NCBI GenBank assembly: GCA_036925085.1
Contig: JAUPFP010000022.1
Span: 2,123,501-2,187,500, forward strand
Direction of reading: 5' to 3'
Length of the DNA: 64,000 nucleotides
DNA from: Brachycybe producta
Lineage: Eukaryota; Arthropoda; Diplopoda; Playtdesmida; Andrognathidae
This document shows positions 27,101 through 35,224 of this stretch, piece after piece. The stretch's first letter is position 1; each line of letters begins with the position of its first letter. A program made the translations under genes and the position numbers. The notes beneath the pieces are model-generated. The model ran no database searches, had not been told where the DNA came from, and saw nothing but the letters and a program-made list of their open reading frames with translations.

Positions 27101-28679
27101 TTCTATAAATGAAAATGGCGGAAATTGCTAATCCCTAACCTTTATAAACACTATATCATCATGCATCGCCACCTGGTGACACTTCCTCTTCGAAAAAAAA
27201 AAATAATATGAACAGATTCTCAAGACATACACACAGTGAGGTCAAAGGTCGGTTCAAAAGAGCAACTGAACCGTGATGGATGACAAAAAAAGAAAGTTTC
27301 ACGATGTGTGAAACTTTTCTTTTCCTCACTTTTGAAGAGTGAAAAAATGACACAAAGATTACAGAGAATAAAAGGAGGAATAATGACTCCATAATTAGTA
27401 CTATGAGGGGGTGGTGGGGGACGTTCCTAAATTCCCCCCACCCCCACCCTCTAATATACCTTTATAACATGTGTAAATGTGATTTTATGAAAAGGTTAAC
27501 AAAACGTGTCAATTGTTTAAAATTCATCATTGACATTAACAACACATTCCTTCCACCCCTTTCATTAAAAACAGCTGATAATGAACTCGTCCTCAGCTAT
27601 AACAAAGAAAAGCATAAGCAAAAAAAAAAAAAAAAGGAAGGGTAATCAACTCGTGGCCGTTCTTTACTCATTGTATCACTCAAAGTGGCTCGCGTGCCAT
27701 TAAATGATCAAATAAGGTTTAATCATTATCGCTCACCTGACTCAAGTGTTCTCAACCTCAGTGCCACATTTCTTAATCCACAAATAAAACTAAATTCGAA
27801 TTTTTTTTCTTATATTAAAAACTAGAAGAGTAAATTGGCTTTCTTCCTGTTGATACCTTGAAAAATATTCGAATTAAACCTCAAGTGAAAACAAATTAAC
27901 CTAAAATCGCCGTAAATCATTTAAATTTTTAGTTTCCAGAACACATTCAATTTTTTTTTTCTTAAAATTGCATCTTAAAATTCATTAATTAATCCTATTT
28001 TATGTATATTAACTGCTTATACAACTCAATCTAATCAAATACGACAATAAAATAACATTTGAAATCTAAGAGGCTGCTTTGAAGCTAAAAACAGCTGAAT
28101 TATACAGGCGTCTGTAGACAGCTTCAAAATTTCTTTGGCTCCACCCTTTTCTGCGCGTCATCAAATTCTAATTGGTTTGTTACTGGGTCTGATGTCACAT
28201 ACCACGCCCTTTTTATTTCTAATTGGTTGATATTTGATCTGACGCTCATAAAAGGGCGCAGCCCAAGACATTTTGAAGCTGTCTACAGACGCCTGTCTGA
28301 ATTATTGTTTTTGCCTTACTCATTGGAGTGGAAAGTATTAGTGGCACGCGTGCCATTCGTAGCTCAACAGCTGACGGGTCTTATAAAGAGGCATAAATCA
28401 AACGCTTCCTCCCGCCCTCCCTCCCAATCCACCACGTGAACTTCACGATTCTCAATCTAAACCCCTTCGTTATAAGAACACAAGGTCATTTATAAATGAC
28501 CCGCGTGCCATCAGTTGCATAATAAATTTTCCCATGCGGACTTTTTTGCCGTCCACGTGACAAAAGTTTCAAAAGAAGCAGATTTTTGCTTCTTACTAAC
28601 AGTTGCGACGTCTATCATCCTAATGTACGAAAGTATTAATCCGTTTTTATATTATATTTATGTATGTCAATGCCCATTT

Positions 28680-28716
<37 letters not shown>

Positions 28717-30778
28717 CACAATTCAACCGCTTGATAACAAGGATTTTCCTCATACAATTCAATGACAACAAAGACAAAAAAAAAAATACAAACTTAGGGT
28801 CCAAATTCAAGAAAGGAAAACACACAACACTTGAACACAGGAAGTTAGAAATCGGGAAGAACTTCAGTTGGCTCTGCACCCTTTTTATGACGACCGGCAA
28901 TTTCTAATTGGTTGGTTATGTAGACTGACGTCACATGCTCCGCCCCTTTTCAACGTCGAACCACACAACAAACCAATTAAAAGTTGCCGGTCGTCATAAC
29001 AAGGGCGGAGCCAACTGAAGTTCTCCCCGATTTCTAACTGCCTTTCACGTGCACTCTCAAGATCATAGTTGCAGAGTAGAAAAACACCTTTTTTTAAATC
29101 TAACTTAATAAAACAGGTTTTTTTTTTCTCTTTATGTTGAAACCCTGTTTAGAGAGTTTAACTTTAAAAATGCAAGTAAATCATTTATTTTGTGCTTGTA
29201 GCGTTAGATGGCGCCACTAGACCTCTTCCCACAGAAATGTACTGAAGACACTCTTCAACTCTTGACTCAACCTTCCTTCCTTTTTTTTTGATCACGTGGC
29301 AAACGTTTAATTGCGTCATCGCTCTACACGTGCTCTCTCTTCACTTATATTGTGCTCTGGGTGTAAGTTTGTCCACGTGCTGATAATCAAGGTTGTTTTG
29401 GACGCTTTTTAGAGGCTAAAAGGAGGTTGCATTCGATTTCAACTTAATTGGCGACGAGTGTAGTTTGGCCACCTATGGAGGTTGGAGGCGCCATCTATCT
29501 TGCATTTACACAAGTATTTTTCTATGAAGGCTTCTCTTAAAGGTGAAAAATTCTCCTTTTTTGACTCCGAGCCTGAAAAAAAGTTAAACGTTTTCGCAAA
29601 TCTCTCTCCACTTTAAAACTCATTTATAATTTTTTTTTACCTCCTTTTTTTAAAAAAACAAAACAAGAACAAAAAATTTCTTGTAATTTATAAATGTTAT
29701 AATAATCTGTTTCTTGAAGAAAACAACTTTTTCTTTCTTTCTCTTCTCATTTAAAAGGATCTTTTCATCTTCTAACACCTGGACCACCCTAAAAAAAATC
29801 CCCTCTCTTCCTTTAAAAGGTAGAAAATAAATAGCAATAATAATAATAATAAAAAAAAATACCCAAGGTTCAACAGCAAAATGTTGAAACTTTTCTAGAA
29901 AATAAAGACACAAAAAAATGTCTAAAAATGACAAAGAAATATGAAAAAAAAAAACCTGGAAACAAGTTTTAAAAAGATGGGGTTCCCCTCTCCCTCCCCC
30001 TCCCCCCCACAAAAACAACATCCTTTTTTAAAGACATTTTTAAACAAATTCTTCACGAAAATCAACAACTATTTTTTTTTTATAAAAACAGAAAATATCG
30101 ATTCACATCGATAAGAAATCTAGTTCACTATTATATCGATCATTGAACGATAAGAAAATCAAATTTGTAATCAGTTGGATTCGGGTTTTTATGCAAAATA
30201 TCAAGCAAAGTGTTTCTCAATCTGTGGCCCAAGTGCCACTATCATTTACAGGCAATTAGAAAACGGGTTGAACAGAAGTTGGGGCTTTGCACTTTTTATG
30301 CCGACCGTCAACTTCTAATTGGTTTGTTGTGTGGTTCGACGTTGAAAAGGGCGGAGCATGTGACGTCAGACTACATAACAAACCAATTTAGAAGTTGCTG
30401 GTCGTCATAAAAAAGGGCGGAGCCAACTTCTGTTCATTCCGATTTCTAATTACCTTTGTGCAATTGTGCTTTTTTTAAATCAAAAAGGCTGATTAGAGGC
30501 TAGATGTCTAGTTATAATCAGTTGTCCGTTATAGTTCTAGCCTCTAACCAGCCTTCTTGATTTAAAAAACAAACATTAATTGTTGTTTTTCTAGTCTAGT
30601 GAATTACAAAAGATAAGAATGTCCGTCCATCTTCAATAATTCTCCATCCATTTTTGACTCTCTTGCCTGTCTTCTCTCTCTCTCTGAGAGTAAAACTCTC
30701 AAGACATATTACATAAATAATAATAATAAGAAGAAATGATACTCACAGCTCTTCCCTCTGCCGTTGAGACAAAACCAT
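64..30778 (-). CDS. PAFAH1B1: LIS1 / PAFAH1B1, 5' part (three coding exons, gene continues past the left edge)
   Basis: LIS1 is a cytosolic dynein regulator and the beta subunit of PAF-acetylhydrolase 1B. Three minus-strand exons join in frame: 30747-30778 (11 residues begun, ending CT|GTGAGT), 7701-7779 and 64-138. Together they give residues 1-62: [11 protein letters not shown], then the LisH dimerisation motif ([20 protein letters not shown], about residues 15-34), then the conserved [16 protein letters not shown] that leads into the coiled coil. Residue numbering matches human LIS1 without gaps. Every junction has GT donors and AG acceptors and compatible phase. The WD40 propeller (about 350 residues) must lie beyond base 1. 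Introns are 22,967 and 7,562 bp, unlike the 70-bp introns of neighbouring genes, and are filled with inverted-repeat elements. 5' UTR exons are expected upstream of 30778 but were not located. Confidence 0.93.
250..555. mobile_element. IR-A MITE
   Basis: Inverted arms: TTAGAAACTAGAAGGGTAGC...TTTCAAAATAAACTTTTT on the left, and the reverse complement (GCTTATTTTGAAAGATATTA...ACCCTTCTAGTTTCTAA) on the right. Confidence 0.8.
556..812. mobile_element. IR-A MITE
   Basis: Second copy directly after the first, with arms AGAAAACTAGAAACGTAGCG and ACTACCTTTCTAGTTTTTG. Confidence 0.75.
962..1276. mobile_element. hAT-like MITE (TAGGGCTCGG ends)
   Basis: Ends TAGGGCTCGGATTTT and AAAATCCGAGCCATA. Flanked by ACCATAAG and ACCATAAA, an 8-bp duplication with one mismatch. 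Carries an inner inverted pair around GATTAGAGACTAGATGT. Confidence 0.75.
1836..2095. mobile_element. IR-A MITE
   Basis: Arms AAAACTAGAATGGTAAAG and AATATTCTAGTTTCTAAAAC, with AAAGTTTATTTTGAAAGATA in the right arm. Confidence 0.7.
2600..3060. repeat. Minisatellite, about 54-bp unit, about 8 copies
   Basis: The unit includes GCAACTGTTGCTTTCAAATT, GATGCAGCAACTC and AAAAATGCTACAAAAAACCA. Degenerate units continue to about 3330. Open frames across it are by-products. Confidence 0.85.
4116..4573. mobile_element. hAT-like MITE with perfect 8-bp target duplication
   Basis: Flanked by CTCAGTAG on both sides (4108-4115, 4574-4581). The ends TGGAGATGGGAC and GTCCCACCTCTA form short inverted repeats of the TAGAGGTGG type common in hAT elements. 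The interior is rich in GATTCGA/TCGAATC words. A truncated relative lies at about 19930-20265. Confidence 0.85.
4848..5215. mobile_element. hAT-like MITE with perfect 8-bp target duplication
   Basis: Ends TAGGGCTCGGATTTTTATGC and its exact reverse complement, flanked on both sides by CTGATAAA (4840-4847 and 5216-5223). The centre (4985-5105) is a second, near-perfect palindrome around GGTTAGAGGCTAGAACTCTA. Confidence 0.85.
5563..5960. mobile_element. Palindromic MITE, TAA-flanked
   Basis: Ends AGCCTCGTTTTCACGGTGGC and TCATCGTGAAAACGGGGCT, with TAA at both outer edges (PIF/Harbinger-like size). The interior repeats short GATAGTT/AACTATC words. Confidence 0.6.
6565..7525. mobile_element. IR-A MITE interrupted by the TTAA-flanked palindrome
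   Basis: The left arm (6565-6671) runs TTTAGAAAACTAGAAGGGTA...CACTTAA and resumes at 7461 as TTAAGGCTATTTTCATG. The family consensus CACTTAAGGGTATTTTCATG shows what was split. Confidence 0.7.
6672..7460. mobile_element. 789-bp near-perfect palindrome flanked by TTAA
   Basis: Arms of about 380 bp with a short spacer near 7050-7080. Arm landmarks: AAATTACTTCGAAAAATCTC, GAGCGCTAGCATCGTTTTTC, CGCTCACAAG. Flanked by TTAA (6668-6671, 7461-7464) and inserted into an IR-A copy. A single-arm relative lies at 17470-17735, also starting right after TTAA. Confidence 0.8.
7701..7779 (-). CDS. PAFAH1B1: LIS1 second coding exon, LisH motif
   Basis: Encodes residues 12-37, [20 protein letters not shown] followed by KKETDM, the core of the LisH homodimerisation motif. 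The acceptor is GTAAACAG and the donor ATG|GTGGGT, leaving phase 0. It lies only 240 bp from the 789-bp palindrome that ends at 7460. Confidence 0.93.
7917..8476. mobile_element. hAT-like element containing a minisatellite
   Basis: Begins TAGAGGTGGTCACGG, ends CCGTTGACATCTCTG, and is flanked by CATTTTAC on both sides (7909-7916, 8477-8484). Another TAGAGGTGGC start occurs inside at about 8076. The inner 32-bp tandem array is described separately. Confidence 0.8.
8120..8450. repeat. Minisatellite, 32-bp unit, about 10 copies
   Basis: The unit is CAGTTCGAAATATACTGGCG followed by AACCGGTTCTTT. Two variant classes (TTCGAAAT and TTCAAAAT) are clustered, not mixed. Lies inside the hAT-like element 7917-8476. 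Confidence 0.9.
9290..9880. other. GC-rich island of unknown origin
   Basis: About 600 bases close to 50% GC within sequence near 30% GC. No repeats, no arms. One plus-strand open frame (9561-9863, 100 residues, containing [20 protein letters not shown]) has no family I know. Edges have no clear duplication. It could be a fragment of a retroelement or an acquired piece. Confidence 0.5.
10885..11105. repeat. GC-rich minisatellite, 28-bp unit, about 7-8 copies
   Basis: The unit is GACCAGTGCCAAGAGGCTCA followed by GAAAAGCC, almost invariant. All plus frames stay open because the unit length is not a multiple of three; I do not call a gene. Confidence 0.9.
11886..12622. mobile_element. Palindromic MITE with AGCAAC words, probably nested
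   Basis: Ends GATGCTACACGTAGCAACA and TTGTTGCTACGTGTAGCACC. Inside, about 12310-12590 looks like a second element (GCCCGTAGCAAATTAGGC ... CCTAATTTGCGCCCGGCC). Confidence 0.6.
14607..14752. mobile_element. Mutator-like MITE (ACAGG...CCTGT), 146 bp
   Basis: Flanks GTTCAGATT and GTTCAGACT form a 9-bp duplication with one mismatch. Arms ACAGGCAAGTCTTGTGCACA and GTGCTGGGCACACTTGCCTG. Carries a GGGCGG-like box and ATTGGTT. Confidence 0.75.
15077..15440. mobile_element. 370-bp TIR element, copy 1
   Basis: Edges contain TTAGATGGCGCCACTAG and TGGCGCCATCTACCTTGC in inverted relation. The interior (CTGAAGACACTCTTCAACTC, GGCGACGAGTGTAG) is shared with copy 2 at 29165. Confidence 0.7.
16135..16405. mobile_element. 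Inverted copy of the element nested at 12310-12590
   Basis: Starts CCGGGTGCAAATTAGGGACC and runs to TGTTGCCTAATTTG, reproducing the 12.3-12.6 kb block in reverse orientation. Its right end is the insertion site of the Mutator-like element at 16406. Confidence 0.6.
16406..16610. mobile_element. Mutator-like palindromic MITE, perfect 9-bp duplication
   Basis: 205 bp, flanked by CCTAATTTG on both sides. Arms hold GGCTCCGCCC-type GC boxes, ATTGGTTGG/CCAACCAAT and TGACGTCA. Confidence 0.85.
16631..16835. mobile_element. Mutator-like palindromic MITE
   Basis: 205 bp, flanks CCTTCAGAG and CCATCAGAG (8 of 9). Separated by 20 bases from the copy before it. Confidence 0.8.
17470..17735. mobile_element. 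Partial copy of the TTAA-flanked palindrome
   Basis: One arm only, from GAGGCAAAATTACTTCG through GAACGCTAGCATCGTTTTTC to the TTAAACTCCATTGAATACG region, with internal deletions. Confidence 0.65.
17921..18126. mobile_element. Mutator-like palindromic MITE
   Basis: ACAGGCAATTAGAAATCGGG ... CTAATTGCCTGT, with central GACGTTGAAAAGGGCGGAGC. No clear target duplication. Confidence 0.75.
18207..18413. mobile_element. Mutator-like palindromic MITE
   Basis: ACAGGCAGTTAGAAAACGGG ... TTTCTAACTGCCTGT. No clear duplication. Confidence 0.75.
19565..20370. mobile_element. Diverged element with TCGATAT/ATCGAAA words, plus a partial hAT copy
   Basis: Begins near TTATCGATATATCGATAATA and ends near AAAATATCATCAGCCCTA. 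The interior is A-rich with many AAAAATCGAAAA words. The block 19930-20265 resembles the hAT MITE at 4116-4573 (GATTCGAATCC, GTGAAGCCACACTTGTTTTT). Confidence 0.5.
21903..22207. mobile_element. TA-flanked mariner-like MITE
   Basis: Ends CTAGTAAACACAGCTGATAA and GTGTGTGTATACAAGG between TA dinucleotides. Inner marker ACAGAGCCCTGTGAAGGACA. Confidence 0.65.
22330..22555. mobile_element. IR-A MITE between two inverted mariner-like MITEs
   Basis: Arms TTTAGAAACTAGAAAGGTAG and ACTGTTCTAGTTTTTAAAAC. Both flanks are copies of the TA-flanked family in opposite orientation. Confidence 0.75.
22559..22867. mobile_element. TA-flanked mariner-like MITE, inverted relative to 21903-22207
   Basis: Ends CCTTTTACACACATGAG and ATCAGGTGTGCACTAGG. 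With the copy at 21903 and the IR-A element between, it forms a nested inverted repeat of about 960 bp. Confidence 0.65.
23661..24300. mobile_element. Cluster of at least three Mutator-like palindromic MITEs
   Basis: Starts ACAGGCAATTAGGGATGAAA and ends AAATGCCTGT. The first copy lacks its right end. The junction CCTAATTTGCGCCTTCAGAG inside it is the same as the spacer at 16611-16630. Confidence 0.75.
25354..26172. mobile_element. Inverted pair of GGAATTCCGC-ended elements
   Basis: Two elements of about 390 bp (25354-25755 and 25790-26172) in opposite orientation. Edges AAAGCCTGGAACACACG and GGCGGAATTCCGCGTGTGT. A worn third copy precedes them from about 25070. Confidence 0.6.
26722..27094. 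mobile_element. Mutator-like MITE, 373 bp, perfect 9-bp duplication
   Basis: Flanked by TATCCATTC on both sides. Ends ACAGGCAAGTAAGCGC and GCGCTTACTTGCCTG. Contains internal copies of the same arms, so it may be two elements fused. Confidence 0.8.
28104..28296. mobile_element. Mutator-like MITE, 193 bp, perfect 9-bp duplication
   Basis: Flanked by CTGAATTAT on both sides (28095-28103, 28297-28305). Ends ACAGGCGTCTGTAGACAGCT and AGCTGTCTACAGACGCCTGT. Confidence 0.88.
28683..28716. repeat. (CT)n microsatellite
   Basis: About 16 CT units. Confidence 0.95.
28837..29045. mobile_element. Mutator-like palindromic MITE
   Basis: ACAGGAAGTTAGAAATCGGG ... TTTCTAACTGCCTTT. Flanks CACTTGAAC and CACGTGCAC are 7 of 9 identical. 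Confidence 0.7.
29165..29520. mobile_element. 370-bp TIR element, copy 2
   Basis: Same orientation and content as 15077-15440, with small indels. Edges TGCAAGTAAATCATTTATTT and TATCTTGCATTTACACAAG. Confidence 0.7.
30178..30600. mobile_element. hAT-like MITE interrupted by a Mutator-like MITE
   Basis: The left end is GGATTCGGGTTTTTATGC, continuing to CTGTGGCCCAAGTGCCA. A Mutator-like element (30248-30456) then interrupts it. The inner GATTAGAGGCTAGATGTCTA pair follows at 30490-30560. The right end is lost. Confidence 0.55.
30248..30456. mobile_element. Mutator-like palindromic MITE inserted in a hAT-like MITE
   Basis: ACAGGCAATTAGAAAACGGG ... TTTCTAATTACCTTT with GACGTTGAAAAGGGCGGAGC. The surrounding element resumes after it. 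Confidence 0.7.
30747..30778 (-). CDS. PAFAH1B1: LIS1 first coding exon (32 nt coding)
   Basis: The ATG at 30778-30776 opens [11 protein letters not shown], nearly identical to the LIS1 N-terminus known from other animals. The exon stops after CT at 30747 before a consensus GTGAGT donor. The missing third base of the Leu codon is supplied by the A that opens the exon at 7779, and the next residue is Asn12 as in human. Only 32 coding bases are involved, so ORF-based gene finders will miss it. Confidence 0.92.
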
Positions 30779-31169
30779 TTTCATAGTTTTCGTCTTTTGT
30801 TGGACACTTTTTGTTTTCCTGTCTTTCGAAGTCAAATTCTCCTTTTTTCAACGTTGTTTTTAGTTTCCCGAAAATTGTTCCCAAATCGATCCCGAATATC
30901 ACTTTTATTTGAAGAAAAAACCGTCACAATTTCACTTAAAAACACTTGATTATTCCATACAGAGAGAGATTATACTCTCGAGAATTGACTTACAAATCCT
31001 TAAACCGACATTTTTAAAGCTTTTTTTTGGAATTTCGTTTCTAAAAAAAATAAAAAAAAAAAAAATAAATATAATTAGAATTATTTAAGCCGCCATTTAC
31101 AAAATAAGTAAATCAAGGTGACGACACTTTTTATTCCACCTCCCCCCAAAGAGAAAAACACGCCTTATA

Positions 31170-31486
31170 CCTTTGTACACACATATGAGTTAAATGAATT
31201 CAAATTAAATGTGTTTAGGGTGAATTATACGGAATCCGGTTAAGGACCTGAACACCAAATTAAAAAAATTGACTTTAATTATTAATATTTGAAATTGAAA
31301 TACTAAATTAATATTTTAATGTCTAATAGTTTATATATTATTATATTTAAGTTAATTAACTCAATATTTTCAAGATTAATTAACTGAATAAATTCAATTC
31401 GACATATTGTTTGTTTGTCCTTCGCGGGGCTCTGTAGAATACATTTATTTAAATGCATTTAAATTATCAGGTGTGTGTGTACTAGG
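31170..31486. mobile_element. TA-flanked mariner-like MITE
   Basis: Ends CCTTTGTACACACATATGAG and GTGTGTGTGTACTAGG, with TATA at both edges. Confidence 0.7.
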
Positions 31487-31860
31487 TATATTACGAGACG
31501 ATTTTAACGTTTCATAGTTATAATATGGTTATATTAGTTAAGTAAACTAATGTGAGAAATTAAGACTAGAATGAGGAGGTGAAGATGGGTGGGGGAGTGA
31601 GAAATCGATCTCAGGAACCATTTAATTGTTCTTCCAATTACAAATGACCTCTCTCTCTCTTTTATTTTAACTGTCAAAAAGAAGAGAAATGATCGCGTTT
31701 ATAATTTGAATTAAAAATCAACACAGACAGAAAAAAAGAGAGAAAATTGTGTGTTTGAAAATGGAACAAGGTGGCTTTTTGGCGGCTGGTGGTCACTATT
31801 TAATTCATTATTAAAGGAAGCGTCCAGACGGAACCGGCTCACTCTCTCTCTGGTTATGTC

Positions 31861-31935
31861 TATCTATCTATCTATCCTCCTCCTTCTTCTTCACTGTCCA
31901 ATGTGTCCATCCATCAATCCATCCATCCATCCATT
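31861..31935. repeat. TCTA / TCC / CATC microsatellites
   Basis: Short consecutive runs of TCTA, CTCCTTCTTCTT and CATC. Confidence 0.85.
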
Positions 31936-32059
31936 TCGATTTTCAAGGACAAAAACAAACGGTGACGTCATCAGTGTCTACAGAGACACCTTAAGTCTCC
32001 TCACGCAGGTTTTAAAAGTAACTGGTTTATAACTAGTCACCGTCAACGCAATTACTTAT

Positions 32060-32870
32060 AGCAACAACTCAAGATGGCAATTGCTTTCAGAAGTAACTGA
32101 TAAAATAACCGATAACACAATTACTTCTCAAAGCAACCATCGAATTCAGTTGCATTTGAAAGTAATCATCAAATCAGTTACTCTTTGAAGGAACCAGCAA
32201 CCCAGTTACTTTCGAAAGTAACCATCAAATCAGTTACTTTCGAAAGTAACCATCAAATCAGTTACTTTCGAAAGTAACCATCAAATCAGTTACTTTCGAA
32301 AGTAACCATCAAATCAGTTACTTTCGAAAGTAACCATCAACTCAGTTACTTTCGAAAGTAACCAGCAACCCAGTTACTTTCGAAAGTAACCATCAAATCA
32401 GTTACTTTCAAAAGTAACCATCAAATCAGTTACTTTCAAAAGTAACCATCAAATCAGTTACTTTCGAAAGTAACCATCAAATCAGTTACTTTCGAAAGTA
32501 ACCATCAAATCAGTTACTTTCGAAAGTAACCATCAACTCAGTTACTTTCGAAAGTAACCAGCAACCCAGTTACTTTCGAAAGTAACCATCAAATCAGTTA
32601 CTTTCAAAAGTAACCATCAAATCAGTTACTTTCGAAAGTAACCATCAAATCAGTTACTTTCGAAAGTAACCATCAAATCAGTTACTTTCGAAAGTAACCA
32701 TCAAATCAGTTACTTTCGAAAGTAACCATCAAATCAGTTACTTTCGAAAGTAACCATCAACTCAGTTACTTTCGAAAGTAACCATCAAATCAGTTACTTT
32801 TTGAAGGAACCAGCAACCCAGTTACTTTTCAAAGCAATCTTGTGAAGTATCTTATAGTAACTTGTAACTA
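32060..32870. repeat. Minisatellite, 28-bp unit with an 18-bp palindrome, about 24 copies
   Basis: The core GTTACTTTCGAAAGTAAC is a perfect palindrome followed by CATCAAATCA. Variant spacers (AGCAACCCA) recur at about 32195, 32363, 32559 and 32811, spaced by 6, 7 and 9 units, indicating a higher-order arrangement. The edges decay into single AGTTAC/GTAACT words. Confidence 0.93.
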
Positions 32871-33087
32871 AATTACATCTCCAATTAACGCTGAACTCAA
32901 GTTACTTTTCTCAAAACAACCTTTAACTTGATTTAATTTCTAATAGTAACTAACTTGTAACTAAGTTACTTCTCAAATTAATTAACTCAAGTTTCTTCCG
33001 AAAACAATCAATCCAAAAGTAACTAGCTATTTACCGAGTTATTTCTTAAATGAAATAAATAGTAACACAGTTACTTTTTTAAAATAA

Positions 33088-33272
33088 CTACAGTAAAAAC
33101 CGTTTAACACGAAAACAGATAAAACAAAAATTCGAACCACACGAAACATATTTTTGATCTCATCTCATAGAGAGAAAAAAAAACGCATAAAAATTCTTTT
33201 AACACGAAAACATATATATAATATATAAGCCGACCCTTCCATTTCGTGTTAAACGGTTTCCAGTGTAATAAT
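33088..33272. mobile_element. Pogo/Tigger-like MITE
   Basis: Ends CAGTAAAAACCGTTTAACAC and GTGTTAAACGGTTTCCAGTG between TA dinucleotides. A related fragment (CAGTGAAAACCTTTTAACAC) lies at about 1657-1737. Confidence 0.6.
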
Positions 33273-33524
33273 TGTATTTTTTTTAAGAATATCCTTAAAT
33301 TTTCTCATCCATTGTATTGAAAACTTCTTTCTAAAAAAAAACATGTAATTTGTTTCATCCGTTTTATAATTAAAAATTAAGAAAATATCACGACTTGTTT
33401 TAAATAACATTTTAAACAAAAAATTAAAATTTCAAAAATTCTTTTCTTGATTTTTTTTTTCAAGATTTAAAAAAAATACAATTTTTTTCTATTTAATTTA
33501 ATTAAATGAAAACCTCTGTTTCGT

Positions 33525-33974
33525 TCAGGCAGTTAGAAATCGGTCAGAACTTCACCTGGCTCCGCCCTTGTTATGATAACGGGCAACTTGTATAATTGGT
33601 TTGTTGTGTGGTTCAACGTTGAAAAGGGCGGAGCATGTGACGTCAGACTACATAACCAACCTATTAGAAGTTGCCGGTCGTCATAACAAGGGCGGAGCCA
33701 ACTTCTGTTTGTCCCGTTTTCTAATTGCCTGTAGCTCAGTCATGTTTGACCGTGCACGACGCAAACACAGGCATTTAGAAAACGGAATGAACAGAAGTTG
33801 GTTCCGCCCTTTTTATGACGAATGGAAACTTCTAATTGGTTTGTTGTGTGGTTTGACGTTGAAAAGGGCGGAGCATGTGACGTCAGACTACATAACCAAC
33901 CAATTAGAAGTTGCTGGTCGTCATAACAAGGGGGCGGAGCCAACTGAAGTTCTGACCGATTTCTAACTGCCTGT
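33525..33974. mobile_element. Pair of Mutator-like MITEs flanked by one 9-bp duplication
   Basis: Copies 33525-33732 and 33767-33974 with a 34-base spacer. CTGTTTCGT occurs immediately left of the pair (33516-33524) and right of it (33975-33983), while neither copy has its own duplication. Confidence 0.8.
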
Positions 33975-34315
33975 CTGTTTCGTATCTCAAAACGAAAAAA
34001 ACTCGCAATTTCTCATCAGAATATCTTAAGAAATAACAGCTTAGTTGACCACTGGTCAATTTGCATTCAAATATGGATAACAGTTGTTGGCAAACTAAAA
34101 TTTAAGGTGTGAACTGAATCGAATATCCAAACAAAAACCCACATCTAAAACCACAAATTAATATTTAAGTCAAGGACAAAAAAAAAAGCTTAAAAAATGG
34201 TTCACTTCAGTACGAACGGGGTCGTCAGTTACGAAATTGCGACACCTGGTCAATCCGGACGAAGGTGGCGACACTTTTTACTACCCACCCCCACAAGACA
34301 CCACCACGTCTTATA

Positions 34316-34638
34316 CCTTGTGTACACACACACACACATGAGTTAAATGAATTCAAATTAAATGTGTTTAGGTGAATTATACGGAATCCAGTTAAGGACA
34401 TGAACACCAAATAAAAATTGACTTTAATTATTAATATTTTTAAAATTGAAATTACTAAATCAATATTTTAATGTCAATAGTTTATAAAATTATATTTAAG
34501 TAAATTAACTCAATATTTTCAGATTATTAACTGAATAAATTGAATTCGACATATTGTTTGTTTGTCCTTCACAGGGCTCTGTAGAACACGTTCATTATTT
34601 AAATGCATTTCAATTATCAGGAGTGTGTGTGTACTAGG
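34316..34638. mobile_element. TA-flanked mariner-like MITE
   Basis: Ends CCTTGTGTACACACACACAC and GTGTGTGTGTACTAGG. Same interior as the copies above. Confidence 0.7.
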
Positions 34639-35224
34639 TTTTTGGTTTTATCAAAAATGAGACAGAAATTGTTCAAAAATTACTAAAATTCAGTTCTAAA
34701 ACTGGCCATTTTTAACTAAAATGACAATTTTCAGTCATAAAAAAGGTGGTTGCTTCTCCTTCAAGACTAATCATTTCAGTAAAAAAAAAAAATCACGCTA
34801 AAAAGCTCACTTCCGGTTATGTCCTTTGAAGAACATATAAAATGGCCTCTCTTATCGTTATTTTAGACCAAACATTTCCCGAAAATAAACTAAATAACAA
34901 AAAAAAAAACCTGTCAAAATTTGACTGTTTTCATTTCAAAGCCAACAATTCCTAAGTAAGAACTGTGTCAGAACCTAAAAACGGCCATCCTCGTTATTCC
35001 TTTCACCAAAATGAATAAAAATCGTACTAAAAACGGCCGAAAACAGCATTTTCCGGTTATAACAGCTTTTTGGAGCTGATATAACCGGAAATAGCCGTTT
35101 TCGGCTATAAATCATCATAAATCGTTCAAAACTTTCTTCGGACATGGTCATGATATTATATTACCCGTCTTGAGCTTAAAAAACTTGAATAATTTGTTAA
35201 TTTAGTGTCGAAATCTACGCAAAA

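Larger units (their letters stand above)
7780..30746 (-). other. LIS1 intron 1 (23 kb), repeat-filled
   Basis: No exon of LIS1 or of another gene could be supported. The content is MITE families, tandem repeats and simple repeats listed separately, plus a GC-rich island at 9290-9880. Stretches such as 12620-14570, 18420-19560, 20370-21110 and 22870-23650 show only AT-rich sequence with simple repeats and scattered fragments. Confidence 0.75.

Noticed and set aside
32060-32870. CRISPR-like regular array
   Set aside because: The spacers are themselves repeated and the host is an animal; it is a minisatellite.
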